Below are positions 1 through 8,043 of a DNA stretch of 64,000 nt, piece by piece (within the stretch, counting starts at the first letter, position 1; each line of letters starts with the position of its first letter). The stretch is taken from assembly GCF_007641255.1 (NCBI RefSeq), contig NZ_CP036259.1, positions 4,404,501 to 4,468,500 of the forward strand, written 5' to 3'. Made by a program: the position numbers and the translations under genes. The notes under the pieces are model-generated. The model searched no databases. It saw nothing but the letters and a program-made list of their open reading frames with translations, and was not told the origin of the DNA. Origin of the DNA: Sporomusa termitida. Its GTDB lineage: Bacteria; Bacillota; Negativicutes; Sporomusales; Sporomusaceae.

Positions 1-508
1 AGCTGTTCACCAGTGAGATATCATCAACCTGTCTGACCAGCATGCCCACAACCAGTCCCAGCGAGCTGAAGCAGAAGCCGCCCAGCAAAACACCGGCGAA
101 CCAGGTGCTGCTCTTGATGCCGATACCAAAGGAAATAAAGCCGACAACCAGAATCAAGCTGCCAAAGATGGCGGCACGGCTCATGCCGGCCAGGACAACA
201 CCCCAGGCGGCGGCAACATGGGATACAGGGCTGAGAACCAGACTGTGAAAATGGCGAAAATACAAGCGTCCGGCGCTGATTGAGGAAGCAGTCTGCTGAA
301 AGCCGTTAGTCATGACTGTCATGCCAATAATGCCGCTGGCGAGAAAGGGCAGATAGCCGCCCTCAACGCTCACTCTGCCGTCAAGCCCCAGGCCAAACGC
401 AAAGAAATAGATAAACGGTGAAATAATGGAGGGAAAAACATAACCCATGCGGCCGATCTTTTTCCATAGCAGCAACATCTCCCTACAGTATACCGCGTAC
501 CAGCCCAT
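1..508 (-). CDS. ABC-2 type transporter permease (partial, C-terminus outside window)
   Basis: The minus strand is open from an ATG at 508 to the window edge, about 169 residues starting MGWYAVYCREMLLLWKKIGR. It has several hydrophobic segments (roughly residues 25-42, 55-70, 100-120, 125-145), as in ABC-2 membrane subunits that pair with a separate ATPase to export drugs, lipids or polysaccharide. The start ATG overlaps the stop of the upstream ATPase gene by ATGA, so the two are translationally coupled and very likely form one exporter. The substrate cannot be read from the sequence. The C-terminal part lies beyond the window. Confidence 0.88.
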   Translation of the reverse strand, partial: MGWYAVYCREMLLLWKKIGRMGYVFPSIISPFIYFFAFGLGLDGRVSVEGGYLPFLASGIIGMTVMTNGFQQTASSISAGRLYFRHFHSLVLSPVSHVAAAWGVVLAGMSRAAIFGSLILVVGFISFGIGIKSSTWFAGVLLGGFCFSSLGLVVGMLVRQVDDISLVNS

Positions 509-1287
509 CAGTCGATTTCCCCTTTCGCCAATTGAATAAACAATGCTTCCAGCGCTTCTTCATTACTGGCAGCGCCGCCATAGCGCCGCTGAATTTCCTC
601 AGGCGTTGCCACCAGCGCCAGCCGTCCGGCCTTGAGGAGAGCGATATGCGCGCAAAGCCTGGCCGCTTCTTCCATATAGTGAGTCGTCAGCAGCATTGTC
701 TTGCCCGCTGCCGCCAATTCCTGAATGATCTGCCAGATCTCCTGCCTGACATCGGGATCTAGTCCTACTGTCGGCTCGTCCAACAGCAGCAGCTGCGGTT
801 TGGGCAGCAGCGCTCTGGCGATCAGGACGCGGCGCATCATGCCGCCCGACAGCCTTCCTACCCGCTTCTGCCGCATTCCCTGCAGCGAAAACGCGGCAAT
901 GGTCTCCTCCACCCGCTCGTGCAAAGATTCCAGACCGAACAAACGGCCATAGACAGTTAAGGCCTCGGTTACAGTCAGTTCCCGTTCCAGATTGGATTCC
1001 TGCGGCACAATGCCGACAAGCCGCCGCAGCTGCGGTGTCTGCAGCGCGGCATTAATGCCGAAGATAGTCACCGCACCGGCAGTCGGCCGCACCAGTCCGG
1101 CGACAATTTTCATCAGCGTGGTTTTACCCGCGCCGTTTGGGCCCAACAGGCCGAAAATCTGCCCGGCATCCACATTCAAGCAAATATTATCAAGCAGTGT
1201 GTGTTCACGATAGCGCTTGGTCACTCCTGCCAGGCTCAGGGCGCAGGCGGAATCAGTAGTAAAGGCTTTCATCGGTTTCTGTTGCAA
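508..1287 (-). CDS. ABC transporter ATP-binding protein (ABC-2 exporter type)
   Basis: This is the ATPase of the exporter whose permease follows it. Walker A GPNGAGKTT is at about residues 49-57, the signature LSGGMMRR begins at 146, and Walker B LLLLDEP is near 166-172, with a TTHYMEEA H-loop region. Length (259 aa) fits DrrA/CcmA-like ATPases. I chose the TTG start at 1287 because GGAGAG lies 7 nt upstream; an ATG at 1272 (MKAFTTD) is the alternative. The open frame continues further upstream but would run into cbiK. The gene follows cbiK on the same strand with only about 28 nt between, so it may be cotranscribed. A role in metal or tetrapyrrole export would be speculation. Confidence 0.92.
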   Translation of the reverse strand: MQQKPMKAFTTDSACALSLAGVTKRYREHTLLDNICLNVDAGQIFGLLGPNGAGKTTLMKIVAGLVRPTAGAVTIFGINAALQTPQLRRLVGIVPQESNLERELTVTEALTVYGRLFGLESLHERVEETIAAFSLQGMRQKRVGRLSGGMMRRVLIARALLPKPQLLLLDEPTVGLDPDVRQEIWQIIQELAAAGKTMLLTTHYMEEAARLCAHIALLKAGRLALVATPEEIQRRYGGAASNEEALEALFIQLAKGEID

Positions 1288-1315
1288 TGTCGTTCTCTCC
1301 AATATACTTTTATTA

Positions 1316-2155
1316 TCATTGGCAGCCGTATCCGACTGACTGGTCCATGGCGTCCTGGATGTGCCGGACATAAGCATCCTGGATTGCCGGGTTTTCGCCC
1401 AGACCATTTAGCTTTACCTCCACGTCAAAACCGGCGGCAGCCAGAACGGATTTGGCCGAGCCTTTTTCGTCGCCGTCCATATCATTACGGACATGGTTGC
1501 CGGCTACCAGCATAAACGGCTGCAGCCTCACTTTCCTGATACCGGCGCTCCGCAATTGCCCAACTACCCGCTGCAGCGAGGGAAACCCTTCCACCGCATA
1601 AATAAACACGTTCTGCTTGCCGGCATCCTGCAATTTTAGCTGCAGGGCAGCGTAAGCCGCGTTGGCAGGATGACGACCGCCATGTCCCATAAAGACTACC
1701 GCCGTATCGGCGCCAGCCGTTACGTCCAGCGCTTTGATCACCGTCAGGTAGTCATCAGGCTGCTCTTCCTGCCCCAGATAATAAAGCAGCGGTCTTCCCA
1801 GCGCCAGACGGCGGAATTTTTTAGAATCAGTGTATTCATTGACGATGCCGCAAATCTTTTCATATTCCTCGCCGGCAACAATATGCAGCGGCTGAACGTA
1901 AACCTCGCTGAAGCCCTCTGCCAGCAGACGTTCAAGAGCCTGCCGCTCATTGTCGACAATGATGCCGTCACGTTCCGCCAGGCGGCGCGTGATCATACGG
2001 GAGGTAAAGGCGCGACGCACCTCATAGCCGGGGAAGGCGGCGCGCATTCTATTTTCAACGCTTTCAATGCAGGCTTTACGGGTATCGGCGTAAGTGGTGC
2101 CAAAACTAACGACTAAAATCGCTTTTTTAGCAAACGCTCCGAAGGTCTGCTTCAT
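1316..2155 (-). CDS. cbiK: sirohydrochlorin cobaltochelatase CbiK
   Basis: The predicted enzyme inserts Co2+ into sirohydrochlorin in the anaerobic (early-cobalt) cobalamin pathway, in the cytoplasm. The N-terminus AILVVSFGTTYADTRKACI and the segments VFMGHGGRHPAN and FMLVAGNHVRNDM match the CbiK family, including its two metal-binding histidines. Length (279 aa) is close to the roughly 264 aa of Salmonella CbiK. A good GGAGG stands just before the ATG. No other cbi gene is in this window except a CbiM-type transporter at the far right end. The sirohydrochlorin precursor would come from the haem/sirohaem operon at 41-46 kb. I see no cobalamin riboswitch upstream. Confidence 0.93.
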   Translation of the reverse strand: MKQTFGAFAKKAILVVSFGTTYADTRKACIESVENRMRAAFPGYEVRRAFTSRMITRRLAERDGIIVDNERQALERLLAEGFSEVYVQPLHIVAGEEYEKICGIVNEYTDSKKFRRLALGRPLLYYLGQEEQPDDYLTVIKALDVTAGADTAVVFMGHGGRHPANAAYAALQLKLQDAGKQNVFIYAVEGFPSLQRVVGQLRSAGIRKVRLQPFMLVAGNHVRNDMDGDEKGSAKSVLAAAGFDVEVKLNGLGENPAIQDAYVRHIQDAMDQSVGYGCQ

Positions 2156-2158
2156 AGC

Positions 2159-2289
2159 TCAATCCTCCAATTCATCTGTTATAATTTTTCCTGCGGCAAC
2201 CATATTTATATCACCGCTAATCCTGGCGCCGTCCAGCTGTAGGACGTTGCCACGGTGACGGCCTAACGGCGCACCGGCGAAAACCGGAC
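2159..2289 (-). pseudogene. C-terminal coding remnant upstream of cbiK, family not recognised
   Basis: The frame ending in a TGA 3 nt before the cbiK ATG reads as protein-like sequence (PLGRHRGNVLQLDGARISG, then NMVAAGKIITDELED). The tight spacing suggests it was once, or still is, the preceding operon gene. Going upstream the frame runs straight into a terminator-like hairpin (2318-2386), and no credible start with a ribosome site is visible. I read it as the 3' end of a decayed gene. A short expressed peptide cannot be excluded. I do not recognise the family. Confidence 0.35.
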
Positions 2290-2312
2290 AAAGAATGGGG
2301 ACTGCAGCGCAC

Positions 2313-2386
2313 AAAAAAGAGGACCTCAATCCACATTTGCAAGGGGTTGAGACCACTGTTTGCCGTTACCATTGATACGGTCCTCT
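2313..2386 (-). terminator. terminator-like hairpin with conserved internal motif
   Basis: On the minus strand AGAGGACC (2386-2379) pairs with GGTCCTCT (2325-2318) followed by six Ts. Inside is a second hairpin, CTCAA with TTGAG. The 5' part carries CCGTATCAATGGTAACG, which closely resembles a segment of the terminator at 23139-23209 and the last codons of rlmH. It would end transcripts of the 2401-2712 gene. Confidence 0.6.
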
Positions 2387-2400
2387 AGATCCGGTCGCCA

Positions 2401-2712
2401 TTAATTCAGTTTTATCTGCATTTCAGAATAACCTTCGAACTGCGTCAACAGCCCTGCCAGCGCCTTCTTAACATTCGCCAGGGTTACAGCCGCCGGGTTG
2501 TGCCGGTTCGTTAAATGAAGTTCAAAACCAAAGATTTGTTTATCATTGGCTACAAAAGCGCGATTGTTGCCAACGTTAATAAGTGATATAACCTTGTTTT
2601 GAAACAACCGATGGGCAATCTCTTTGTACAAATCCATATTATTGCTTACAGGTTCTTGGGTTACGATTTCAATAGAAAAAATTCGGGACGTTTCATCGCA
2701 CGCAATACACAT
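2401..2712 (-). CDS. hypothetical protein, 103 aa
   Basis: I do not recognise this family. The protein is small and soluble with no membrane segment, starts MCIACDETSRIFSIEIV and has two Cys in a CIAC arrangement near its start. The C-terminal half (ANVKKALAGLLTQFEG) looks helical. I chose the ATG at 2712 because AGGTGAGG lies about 9 nt upstream; the GTG at 2721 is too close to that site. Codon use is ordinary for the window. It stands alone between the divergent murI promoter region and a terminator-like hairpin. Confidence 0.6.
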   Translation of the reverse strand: MCIACDETSRIFSIEIVTQEPVSNNMDLYKEIAHRLFQNKVISLINVGNNRAFVANDKQIFGFELHLTNRHNPAAVTLANVKKALAGLLTQFEGYSEMQIKLN

Positions 2713-3041
2713 TGCTGTCACTTCCTCACCTTAATGGCTGAAAACACGGGGCGTACTCAACGGTTTCGCCATCCATATTGTAGCATAATCGAGAATCGCC
2801 TTTCAATACTATTAATACTATAACGGTGTCTTCGAAAGCCATACTTAGCTGCTATATTAAGAAGTCCAGGCAGGTAACACCCACTACAGCCTAAAGGCAG
2901 AATAGCAAGCTCCCAGGCAAAATTCCTCCAGCCGCTAATTTATGGTATGATATAGGCAGTACTCTTTAGCAGATTCTATATTTTGACGGAGTTGTTCAAT
3001 GATAATATAAAGACAATATTTGAAACTAGGAAGGGATTAGG
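2713..3041 (+). promoter_or_regulatory. intergenic region with murI promoter
   Basis: A sigma-A-like promoter is visible before murI: TTGACG at 2983-2988, 17 nt, then TATAAA at 3006-3011, about 25 nt upstream of the ribosome site (aggaagggattagg). The rest of the gap shows no ORF or hairpin that I can support. Confidence 0.5.
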
Positions 3042-3815
3042 ATGAAGATCGGTTTTTTTGACTCTGGCATTGGCGGCTTAACGGTCCTTGGTCACGCTTT
3101 AAAAATACTACCGTTTGCTGAATATATTTACTATGCTGATATTGAGCATCTACCTTATGGGGAAAAGACAAAAAGCGAAGTGAGACGATACGTCCAAAAG
3201 GCTATGGATTATATGGCTGAGATCAAAGTAGATGCTGTAGTGATTGCTTGCAATACGGCAACAAGTGTTGCTGGCATGAAGTTGCGCAAGAATTATAGTT
3301 TCCCGATCATTGGCATGGAACCGGCGGTAAAACCGGCAGTTGCTTATTGTAAAGAAAGAGGCAAAAAAATATTGGTATTGGCAACTAGCCTTACTTTACG
3401 GGAGGAAAAATTTCATCAATTAATTCATAAACTGGATGCGGCTGAAATGGTTGATACGATGGCGTTAGGCGGCTTGGTAAAGTTTGCCGAACAGTTTGAG
3501 TTTGATACTTTGGATGTAAATCAATATTTGCAAAAGGAATTGGCCCCATTAGCGCTGCCTGATTATGGTGCTGTTGTCCTTGGGTGCACACATTTTCCAT
3601 TATTCAGCAAAATTTTACAGCAATCGTTTACCAAGGACACTGTTTTTTTCGACGGAGGTGTTGGCACCATAAATCATTTGGCAGATATATTAAAGCAAAA
3701 AGGAGTGGCTTCTAGTTTTGATGATAAAATCAAATTTGTAACTACAAATGGCAAACTCCCACCCAGTGATGTCGATTATAAAAAAATATTACAAGCTTAT
3801 TTGCATAACATATAA
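3042..3815 (+). CDS. murI: glutamate racemase
   Basis: Interconverts L- and D-glutamate to supply D-Glu for peptidoglycan, in the cytoplasm. The sequence starts MKIGFFDSGIGGLTV (Asp7-Ser8 of the family), with the two catalytic cysteines at C70 (VVIACNTATS) and C182 (VVLGCTHFPLF). At 257 aa it is full length. It is a single-gene unit with its own promoter and a hairpin terminator immediately after the stop. Its base composition is more AT-rich than the downstream operons, but nothing in it is broken. Confidence 0.96.
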   Translation: MKIGFFDSGIGGLTVLGHALKILPFAEYIYYADIEHLPYGEKTKSEVRRYVQKAMDYMAEIKVDAVVIACNTATSVAGMKLRKNYSFPIIGMEPAVKPAVAYCKERGKKILVLATSLTLREEKFHQLIHKLDAAEMVDTMALGGLVKFAEQFEFDTLDVNQYLQKELAPLALPDYGAVVLGCTHFPLFSKILQQSFTKDTVFFDGGVGTINHLADILKQKGVASSFDDKIKFVTTNGKLPPSDVDYKKILQAYLHNI

Positions 3816-3822
3816 AGGTCAT

Positions 3823-3847
3823 GCTGCACCCCCGTTAGGGGTGCAGC
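3823..3847. terminator. bidirectional hairpin between convergent genes
   Basis: GCTGCACCCC and GGGGTGCAGC form a perfect 10-bp stem with a 5-nt loop, 8 nt after the murI stop and 10 nt before the end of the convergent PhnA-like gene. The flanking T/A tracts are short, so its strength is uncertain. Confidence 0.7.
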
Positions 3848-3856
3848 AAACTATGT

Positions 3857-4195
3857 TTATATCTTCTTAACAAACTCTGATTTCAGCTTCATAGCTCCAA
3901 AACCATCAATGTGGCAGTCAATATTATGATCGCCCTCAACCAAACGTATATTCTTAACCTTCGCCCCCATCTTTATGGCCGAAGAACTTCCCTTTACCTT
4001 AAGATCTTTGATCACACTTACAGAATCACCATCCTGCAGCACATTCCCGTTCGCATCTTTGACAGCTTTTTCCTGTCTTATTACCGTTTCTGCCCCTGCC
4101 TCCCACTCATGACTGCATTCTGGACATACCAATAGGATTCCATCTTCATAAGTGTATTCCGAATTGCATTTTGGACAATTTGGCAATTGATTCAT
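3857..4195 (-). CDS. PhnA/YjdM-type zinc-ribbon protein
   Basis: A 112-aa protein with an N-terminal zinc ribbon ([13 protein letters not shown], then CPECSHEW) followed by the conserved PhnA C-terminal domain ([20 protein letters not shown]). Proteins of this family are often labelled alkylphosphonate utilisation protein, but the E. coli member is not needed for phosphonate use and its function is not settled. The gene is monocistronic and convergent with murI. Confidence 0.9.
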   Translation of the reverse strand: MNQLPNCPKCNSEYTYEDGILLVCPECSHEWEAGAETVIRQEKAVKDANGNVLQDGDSVSVIKDLKVKGSSSAIKMGAKVKNIRLVEGDHNIDCHIDGFGAMKLKSEFVKKI

Positions 4196-4374
4196 GATTG
4201 TATTGCTCCATTCTGTATTTGTTTTATATAATCGAAAAATGGCTTTTCGTCATTACTTACTACGTTTCTCCATAGTAAGGTGCAGCTTCAGTATACCAGC
4301 AAACAAGCTGGGGGACAAGAAACCCCAGGAGCGCAAACCCACCCTTGTGCTTAAATTGCTTGCCCACAAGCTTG

Positions 4375-5379
4375 CTACCGGGCCTCCCAGCCCGGCAAAT
4401 GCAGCGCAAAAGCAAGAGCATCCGCCACCGCATAAGGCAGCATGGAGCCGTGAGTTTTGTCAACCTGCTCCTGAAAACTTACGTGCAGGCCGGCTAGTCC
4501 CCCTAAGTCGGCGGCGATCTCCCTGCCTGTCAGCCCGGAACGAAACCTCGTTAGTGAGGCGGCGTCAGCTTTAGAGATCCCTGCCCGCAGGGCCTGTTTG
4601 CCGGCAGTCTCTAGCAACAGGCGCACAGGCGCTTTTGCATTCCTTGCCTGTTCGCTCTCCATGAAGCTGGCGTGCTCTGTCAGAATCGAACCGCCATTCC
4701 ACCATATTGACGGGTCGGCGGCCACATAAGCTTGGAACGAGGCCGGCGAGGTATATAGGATATGCAAAACAAGCAAGCCAGCCAGGGAATGCCCGAATAG
4801 GATCTGCTGGTTGCGGTCGATCGGCGCAATCCTCTCAATAACCGGCTTTAGCTCCGTTTCGAGGGCCGCAAAAAATGTGTCACGGCCACCCGTTGCAAAG
4901 GTCCCCCTGCCGATAGCCTCGATAGGGATCAGGTCCGGCGGGGTAGGCGGGGTGAGATCAAAGTAGCGCCGGCCGACGTCGATACCGGCATCAATCGGAT
5001 AACCGATACCAACGGTTACTACGGGACAGGAGCCTGCAGCCTTCTGGGCAGCCTGCATCATCGGAAAAGTCAGGTTTCCGTCCAGCAGGTATATCACCGG
5101 ATAACCATTGGCGGGCACGGGGCCAACTGGCACCGAAACGAAAATACGATAGTTGCCGCCATGCTTTTGGAAGTAAAGATCAAAGGTCTTAAGCTGATAT
5201 TCAGTCCGTCCGTCCACTGGGGAACCGGCACTATCGGCCGCCAAACCAGCCGCGGCTGCCGGTGTCCCAACCTGATTAAAGGCCTCTGCCTCCCGGTCAA
5301 AGGTGCTTGGGCACATAAGCAAAAGAAAAATAGCGCCAACCAGGCTTTTCCACTTGTGAGTTCGATACCGGTATTTCAT
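4375..5379 (-). CDS. secreted alpha/beta-hydrolase, putative esterase (PF00756-like)
   Basis: An exported 334-aa protein. The N-terminus MKYRYRTHKWKSLVGAIFLL is a signal peptide or anchor. The nucleophile elbow is FGHSLAGLLVL (Ser of G-H-S-L-A-G), after VIYLLDGNLTFPMMQ. A C-terminal HGSMLP holds the likely catalytic His. This pattern fits the esterase D / siderophore esterase (Fes, IroE, BesA) group, so release of iron from siderophore esters is possible but not shown. I chose the ATG at 5379 (GGAGT about 11 nt upstream) over a longer frame starting at 5421. It is a stand-alone gene. Confidence 0.82.
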   Translation of the reverse strand: MKYRYRTHKWKSLVGAIFLLLMCPSTFDREAEAFNQVGTPAAAAGLAADSAGSPVDGRTEYQLKTFDLYFQKHGGNYRIFVSVPVGPVPANGYPVIYLLDGNLTFPMMQAAQKAAGSCPVVTVGIGYPIDAGIDVGRRYFDLTPPTPPDLIPIEAIGRGTFATGGRDTFFAALETELKPVIERIAPIDRNQQILFGHSLAGLLVLHILYTSPASFQAYVAADPSIWWNGGSILTEHASFMESEQARNAKAPVRLLLETAGKQALRAGISKADAASLTRFRSGLTGREIAADLGGLAGLHVSFQEQVDKTHGSMLPYAVADALAFALHLPGWEAR

Positions 5380-5474
5380 CGTTAACAAGACTCCTTTTCC
5401 TTTTATCTCAGGCGGCACCACTTGGCCTGCCGCAGGGGGAGACAGGCACCAGCTATATTCTAAGCTGATCTGCT

Positions 5475-6011
5475 TTATGTCATTTTACGCCATTTGCGCC
5501 GTTCAATAACATAGAGCAAATGACACATCGCTTTCCTATGATACTGCTTCGTAAATTCGCCTGCCACTTCCATACCCAATTTCTCCGCCACTTGGCGCGA
5601 ACGCAGATTGGCAGGTCTAATCTGGGCAATTACTTTCTCTGTCTGCAGCGCTGCAAATGCATATTGCACAGCAGCCTTCGCCCCCTCCAAGGCATAGCCC
5701 TTACCCCAAAAACGCCTGTTCAATATATATGCCACACCAATATAAGGGACACCTTCCACCATTTCCTGCAGCGGGCCAATCACGCCAACCAATTCCTGCG
5801 TATTTTTAGTTATTGCGGCGAAATAACTAAAACCTTCGTTATCATAGCGATCAAGATTTTCCTCAATCCACTCCCGGACCTCAGCGTCCGAGAAAGCATG
5901 CTCCCAGGCGTACATGACTTCCCTATCCTGCAGGATTGCACATAATTCCGCAAAGTCATCCCTAACTATTTTACGAAAAATCAGCCGTTCGGATTCGATC
6001 ATCCGGTCCAA
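5475..6011 (-). CDS. GNAT family N-acetyltransferase (RimJ/RimL-like)
   Basis: A 178-aa acetyltransferase of the GNAT fold. It has the RLIFRKIVRDD start typical of the RimJ/RimL branch, a RRFWGKGYALEG acetyl-CoA loop region and the late NLRSRQVAEKLGM motif. The substrate is unknown. The start is a TTG at 6011 with GAGGTGAG 7 nt upstream; an ATG three codons later is a weaker choice. The ribosome site overlaps the stop of the preceding broken HIT gene, so the two formed one operon. Confidence 0.88.
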   Translation of the reverse strand: MDRMIESERLIFRKIVRDDFAELCAILQDREVMYAWEHAFSDAEVREWIEENLDRYDNEGFSYFAAITKNTQELVGVIGPLQEMVEGVPYIGVAYILNRRFWGKGYALEGAKAAVQYAFAALQTEKVIAQIRPANLRSRQVAEKLGMEVAGEFTKQYHRKAMCHLLYVIERRKWRKMT

Positions 6012-6022
6012 TTTGGCTCACC

Positions 6023-6494
6023 TCATTGCCGGCATTGTAATTGGCTTTTTATAAAAGTGATTGTTTTATTGATTTCAGGAATTTTCTCTAGCTTATCAGT
6101 TTTATTTTTATGCCGGTAATAACTGAATAATTTAGCTCCATCCAGCTTTCCCTGGGAAAACAGCGCCACATTTAATTTGTCTATCAGCCAACGATAGCGA
6201 GGGAAAATATGAAAGTGGCAATGACTTGTTTCCTCTCCCAGGTTCATATATACACCTTTTCAACATCCGGCAGCTTCTGCAGGATATACATTATGGTTTT
6301 TGTCCCTCTGGCCATTGCCACCAGCTCTGTATCGGTTAACTCCTGATAATCAGTGACATGCCTTATTGGTGAAATAATGATATACCCTGGTATATTGACA
6401 TCAAGACAATGATGGATAATGATGCTGTCGCTCTTGTAAATCAGCCCCCCGGCGGGATCTTTTTCCCTTCAATAACGCGGCAAGTTGTGCACAT
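6023..6494 (-). pseudogene. HIT family hydrolase, disrupted by two frameshifts
   Basis: Three reading frames together give a HIT (histidine triad) protein. It starts MCTTCRVIEGKKIP at 6494 (AAGGAG upstream), continues in another frame from LIYKSDSIIIHH through GYIIISPIRHVTDYQ, and ends with NLGEETSHCHFHIFPRY carrying the H-x-H-x-H triad. The first frame break lies in a run of six G near 6455, the second at a TATATAT run near 6248. Each is consistent with loss of one base. The C-terminal frame alone has no start with a plausible site. Either a true pseudogene or two homopolymer/dinucleotide sequencing errors. Confidence 0.8.
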
Positions 6495-6557
6495 AACCGT
6501 AGCTCCTTGTTACATATACCTTTACCTTTTATTCGTATTTTACCATAGAGCCAAATT

Positions 6558-6585
6558 TTACTATGATTTTATTATATCATAGTAA
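6558..6585. repeat. 10-bp inverted repeat upstream of HIT gene
   Basis: TTACTATGAT and ATCATAGTAA, separated by 8 nt, form a perfect AT-rich palindrome about 65 nt upstream of the HIT start. It could be an operator or a hairpin; nothing identifies a binding protein. The remaining intergenic bases to 6779 hold one copy of a repeat (6634-6662). Confidence 0.5.
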
Positions 6586-6633
6586 CCTTGAAGCTTTGTT
6601 TGAGGCTAGTTATATCAGGTTATTTTTTAGTTG

Positions 6634-6662
6634 TTTTCGCACAGCCTGACGTCCCCAATTGT
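6634..6662 (+). repeat. REP-like repeat, copy 1 (shared with 14279-14309)
   Basis: The segment around TTTTCGCACAG, CTGACGTCCC and AATTGTC recurs at 14279-14309, next to the RAYT transposase, with only a few differences. I infer a repeat family moved or recognised by that transposase. Confidence 0.6.
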
Positions 6663-6779
6663 CCCTATACCACTTCTGCTTTTTTCTCCCGGATTTCTTG
6701 CCCATTCTTTACCTCTGGAAAATTATAGCATTCTTTCTTGCCGGAACAATACCCTGTCCCCATGTTTTCTAAATGATAT

Positions 6780-7694
6780 TTATTTTTCGCACAAGTTAAC
6801 TACCGGAACTAATACTCTGCAACCGTCTTTTGCAGAAGTCAAAAAATAATATTTTGGTGCAAGGTCATATGCAAATCTATATCCATACAATTCCGGCTTG
6901 TAATTTTGAATGGCATTATCCATTTCAGAATGCGCGCCGCCATACCAGCTTTCATCCTCATAAGGCGCACCCTGAAACCATAGCATTGTTTGTCCAGCCA
7001 GTTCAATGATGTCGCAACCTTCCGGAATAGACGAATTATAGTCCAATGGCACTTCTATGGCACAGCCAACTTTCGAAGTTCCTTCGGTTATTAAATATTC
7101 CGGCAAAATAACAAACGAAACTTTATCTATACGGTTTGGTACTTTTTCTAAAGTGTCCCAAATATCACACCCGATTTCATCGCAATAAGTAAAATAGTCA
7201 GTAGACAAAATTCCGCGCTTAATAATCAGTTTACGGGCTGGTTTTGTGAAGAAAGTTGCGGTAACTGTTCTTACTTCACTCATAGTATTCATTCCTTTTG
7301 AACGCAGTAGTAGGTAGTAATAACTCATAGGCGTTGGCGCCGAATAGTTGTTGGGAAAACATCTTTTACGATAATTTTGCGGCAAAACCCCAAAATGCCT
7401 GTTGAACGCTTTTGTAAACCCTGCGTGTGATTCAAATCCTGAATCACACGCAATTTCTAATATGCGTTCTTTATTATTGGAATCAATTAGCTTTCCGGCA
7501 ACCATGGCCAGCCTTAAATCTCGTATATATTCGAAAACTGTTTTATTCAACAACTCTTTGAATATCCGCAAAGAATGTCTTTTGGAATATCCTGCTTCGG
7601 AGCATATATCATCAATGGTTAATTCATTATTAATATTTTGGTGAATATAATCCTGCATACGTATTACAGCTTTTATCGGCTCTGTTTCAGTCAT
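6780..7694 (-). CDS. AraC family regulator with GyrI-like effector domain
   Basis: A 304-aa regulator. Two helix-turn-helix units of the AraC type occupy about residues 8-110 (LTIDDICSEAGYSKRHSLRIF and ILEIACDSGFESHAGFTKAF), followed by a GyrI-like small-molecule binding domain (about 140-300, ending CRVLVPVVNL). This architecture is typical of Rob/BmrR-like ligand-responsive activators. The target genes are unknown. It is divergent from a second regulator of the same architecture at 8044, with a mobile repeat between them. The DNA is AT-rich relative to the core genes, suggesting an accessory origin. Confidence 0.92.
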   Translation of the reverse strand: MTETEPIKAVIRMQDYIHQNINNELTIDDICSEAGYSKRHSLRIFKELLNKTVFEYIRDLRLAMVAGKLIDSNNKERILEIACDSGFESHAGFTKAFNRHFGVLPQNYRKRCFPNNYSAPTPMSYYYLLLRSKGMNTMSEVRTVTATFFTKPARKLIIKRGILSTDYFTYCDEIGCDIWDTLEKVPNRIDKVSFVILPEYLITEGTSKVGCAIEVPLDYNSSIPEGCDIIELAGQTMLWFQGAPYEDESWYGGAHSEMDNAIQNYKPELYGYRFAYDLAPKYYFLTSAKDGCRVLVPVVNLCEK

Positions 7695-7776
7695 TTCCTA
7701 CCTCCACTATAAGTATACAGCATAAATATTATAATTTCTCGAACTGCATTGCCATTTTCACCTAACAACAAGGGGT
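7695..7776. other. upstream region of the minus-strand AraC gene
   Basis: Short AT-rich leader between the AraC gene and the MITE-like repeat. I see no convincing promoter hexamers or operator. Confidence 0.3.
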
Positions 7777-7938
7777 GGGACAAGGGAACAGGTTCATTGT
7801 CCCCAACAGATTCCATCAAGCACACTCTTCGATATCCTGTTATCCTTGCTAACTGCCTTAACAAGCTATCCGTCTATGTCCGTATTGGTGGGATATTCTC
7901 GATAAAGCTGTGGAACAACCAACCTGTCCCCTTGTCCC
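7777..7938. mobile_element. MITE-like element, copy 1
   Basis: About 162 bp with terminal inverted repeats: the left end GGGACAAGGGAACAGGTT pairs with the right end AACCTGTCCCCTTGTCCC (17 of 18). A second, clearly homologous copy is at 8919-9076. Shared internal blocks include GTTATCCTTGCTAACTGCCT and GTATTGGTGGGAT. It encodes nothing. Just inside the left end GGACA/TGTCC forms a small REP-like hairpin. No transposase is inside, so it would be moved in trans. Confidence 0.85.
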
Positions 7939-8043
7939 TTTCCATGTACATAATTACAAATTCGATCCTGCATAACTGTGCATGAATTGTCGGATAGATA
8001 GAATTGTTTTCTGCTATTCTAGTGATGTGAGGAGGTCATAAAT

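Noticed and set aside
2156-2400. Possible cobalamin riboswitch upstream of cbiK
   Set aside because: None of the conserved cobalamin blocks is present; the hairpin there is a terminator-like repeat and the adjacent sequence looks coding.
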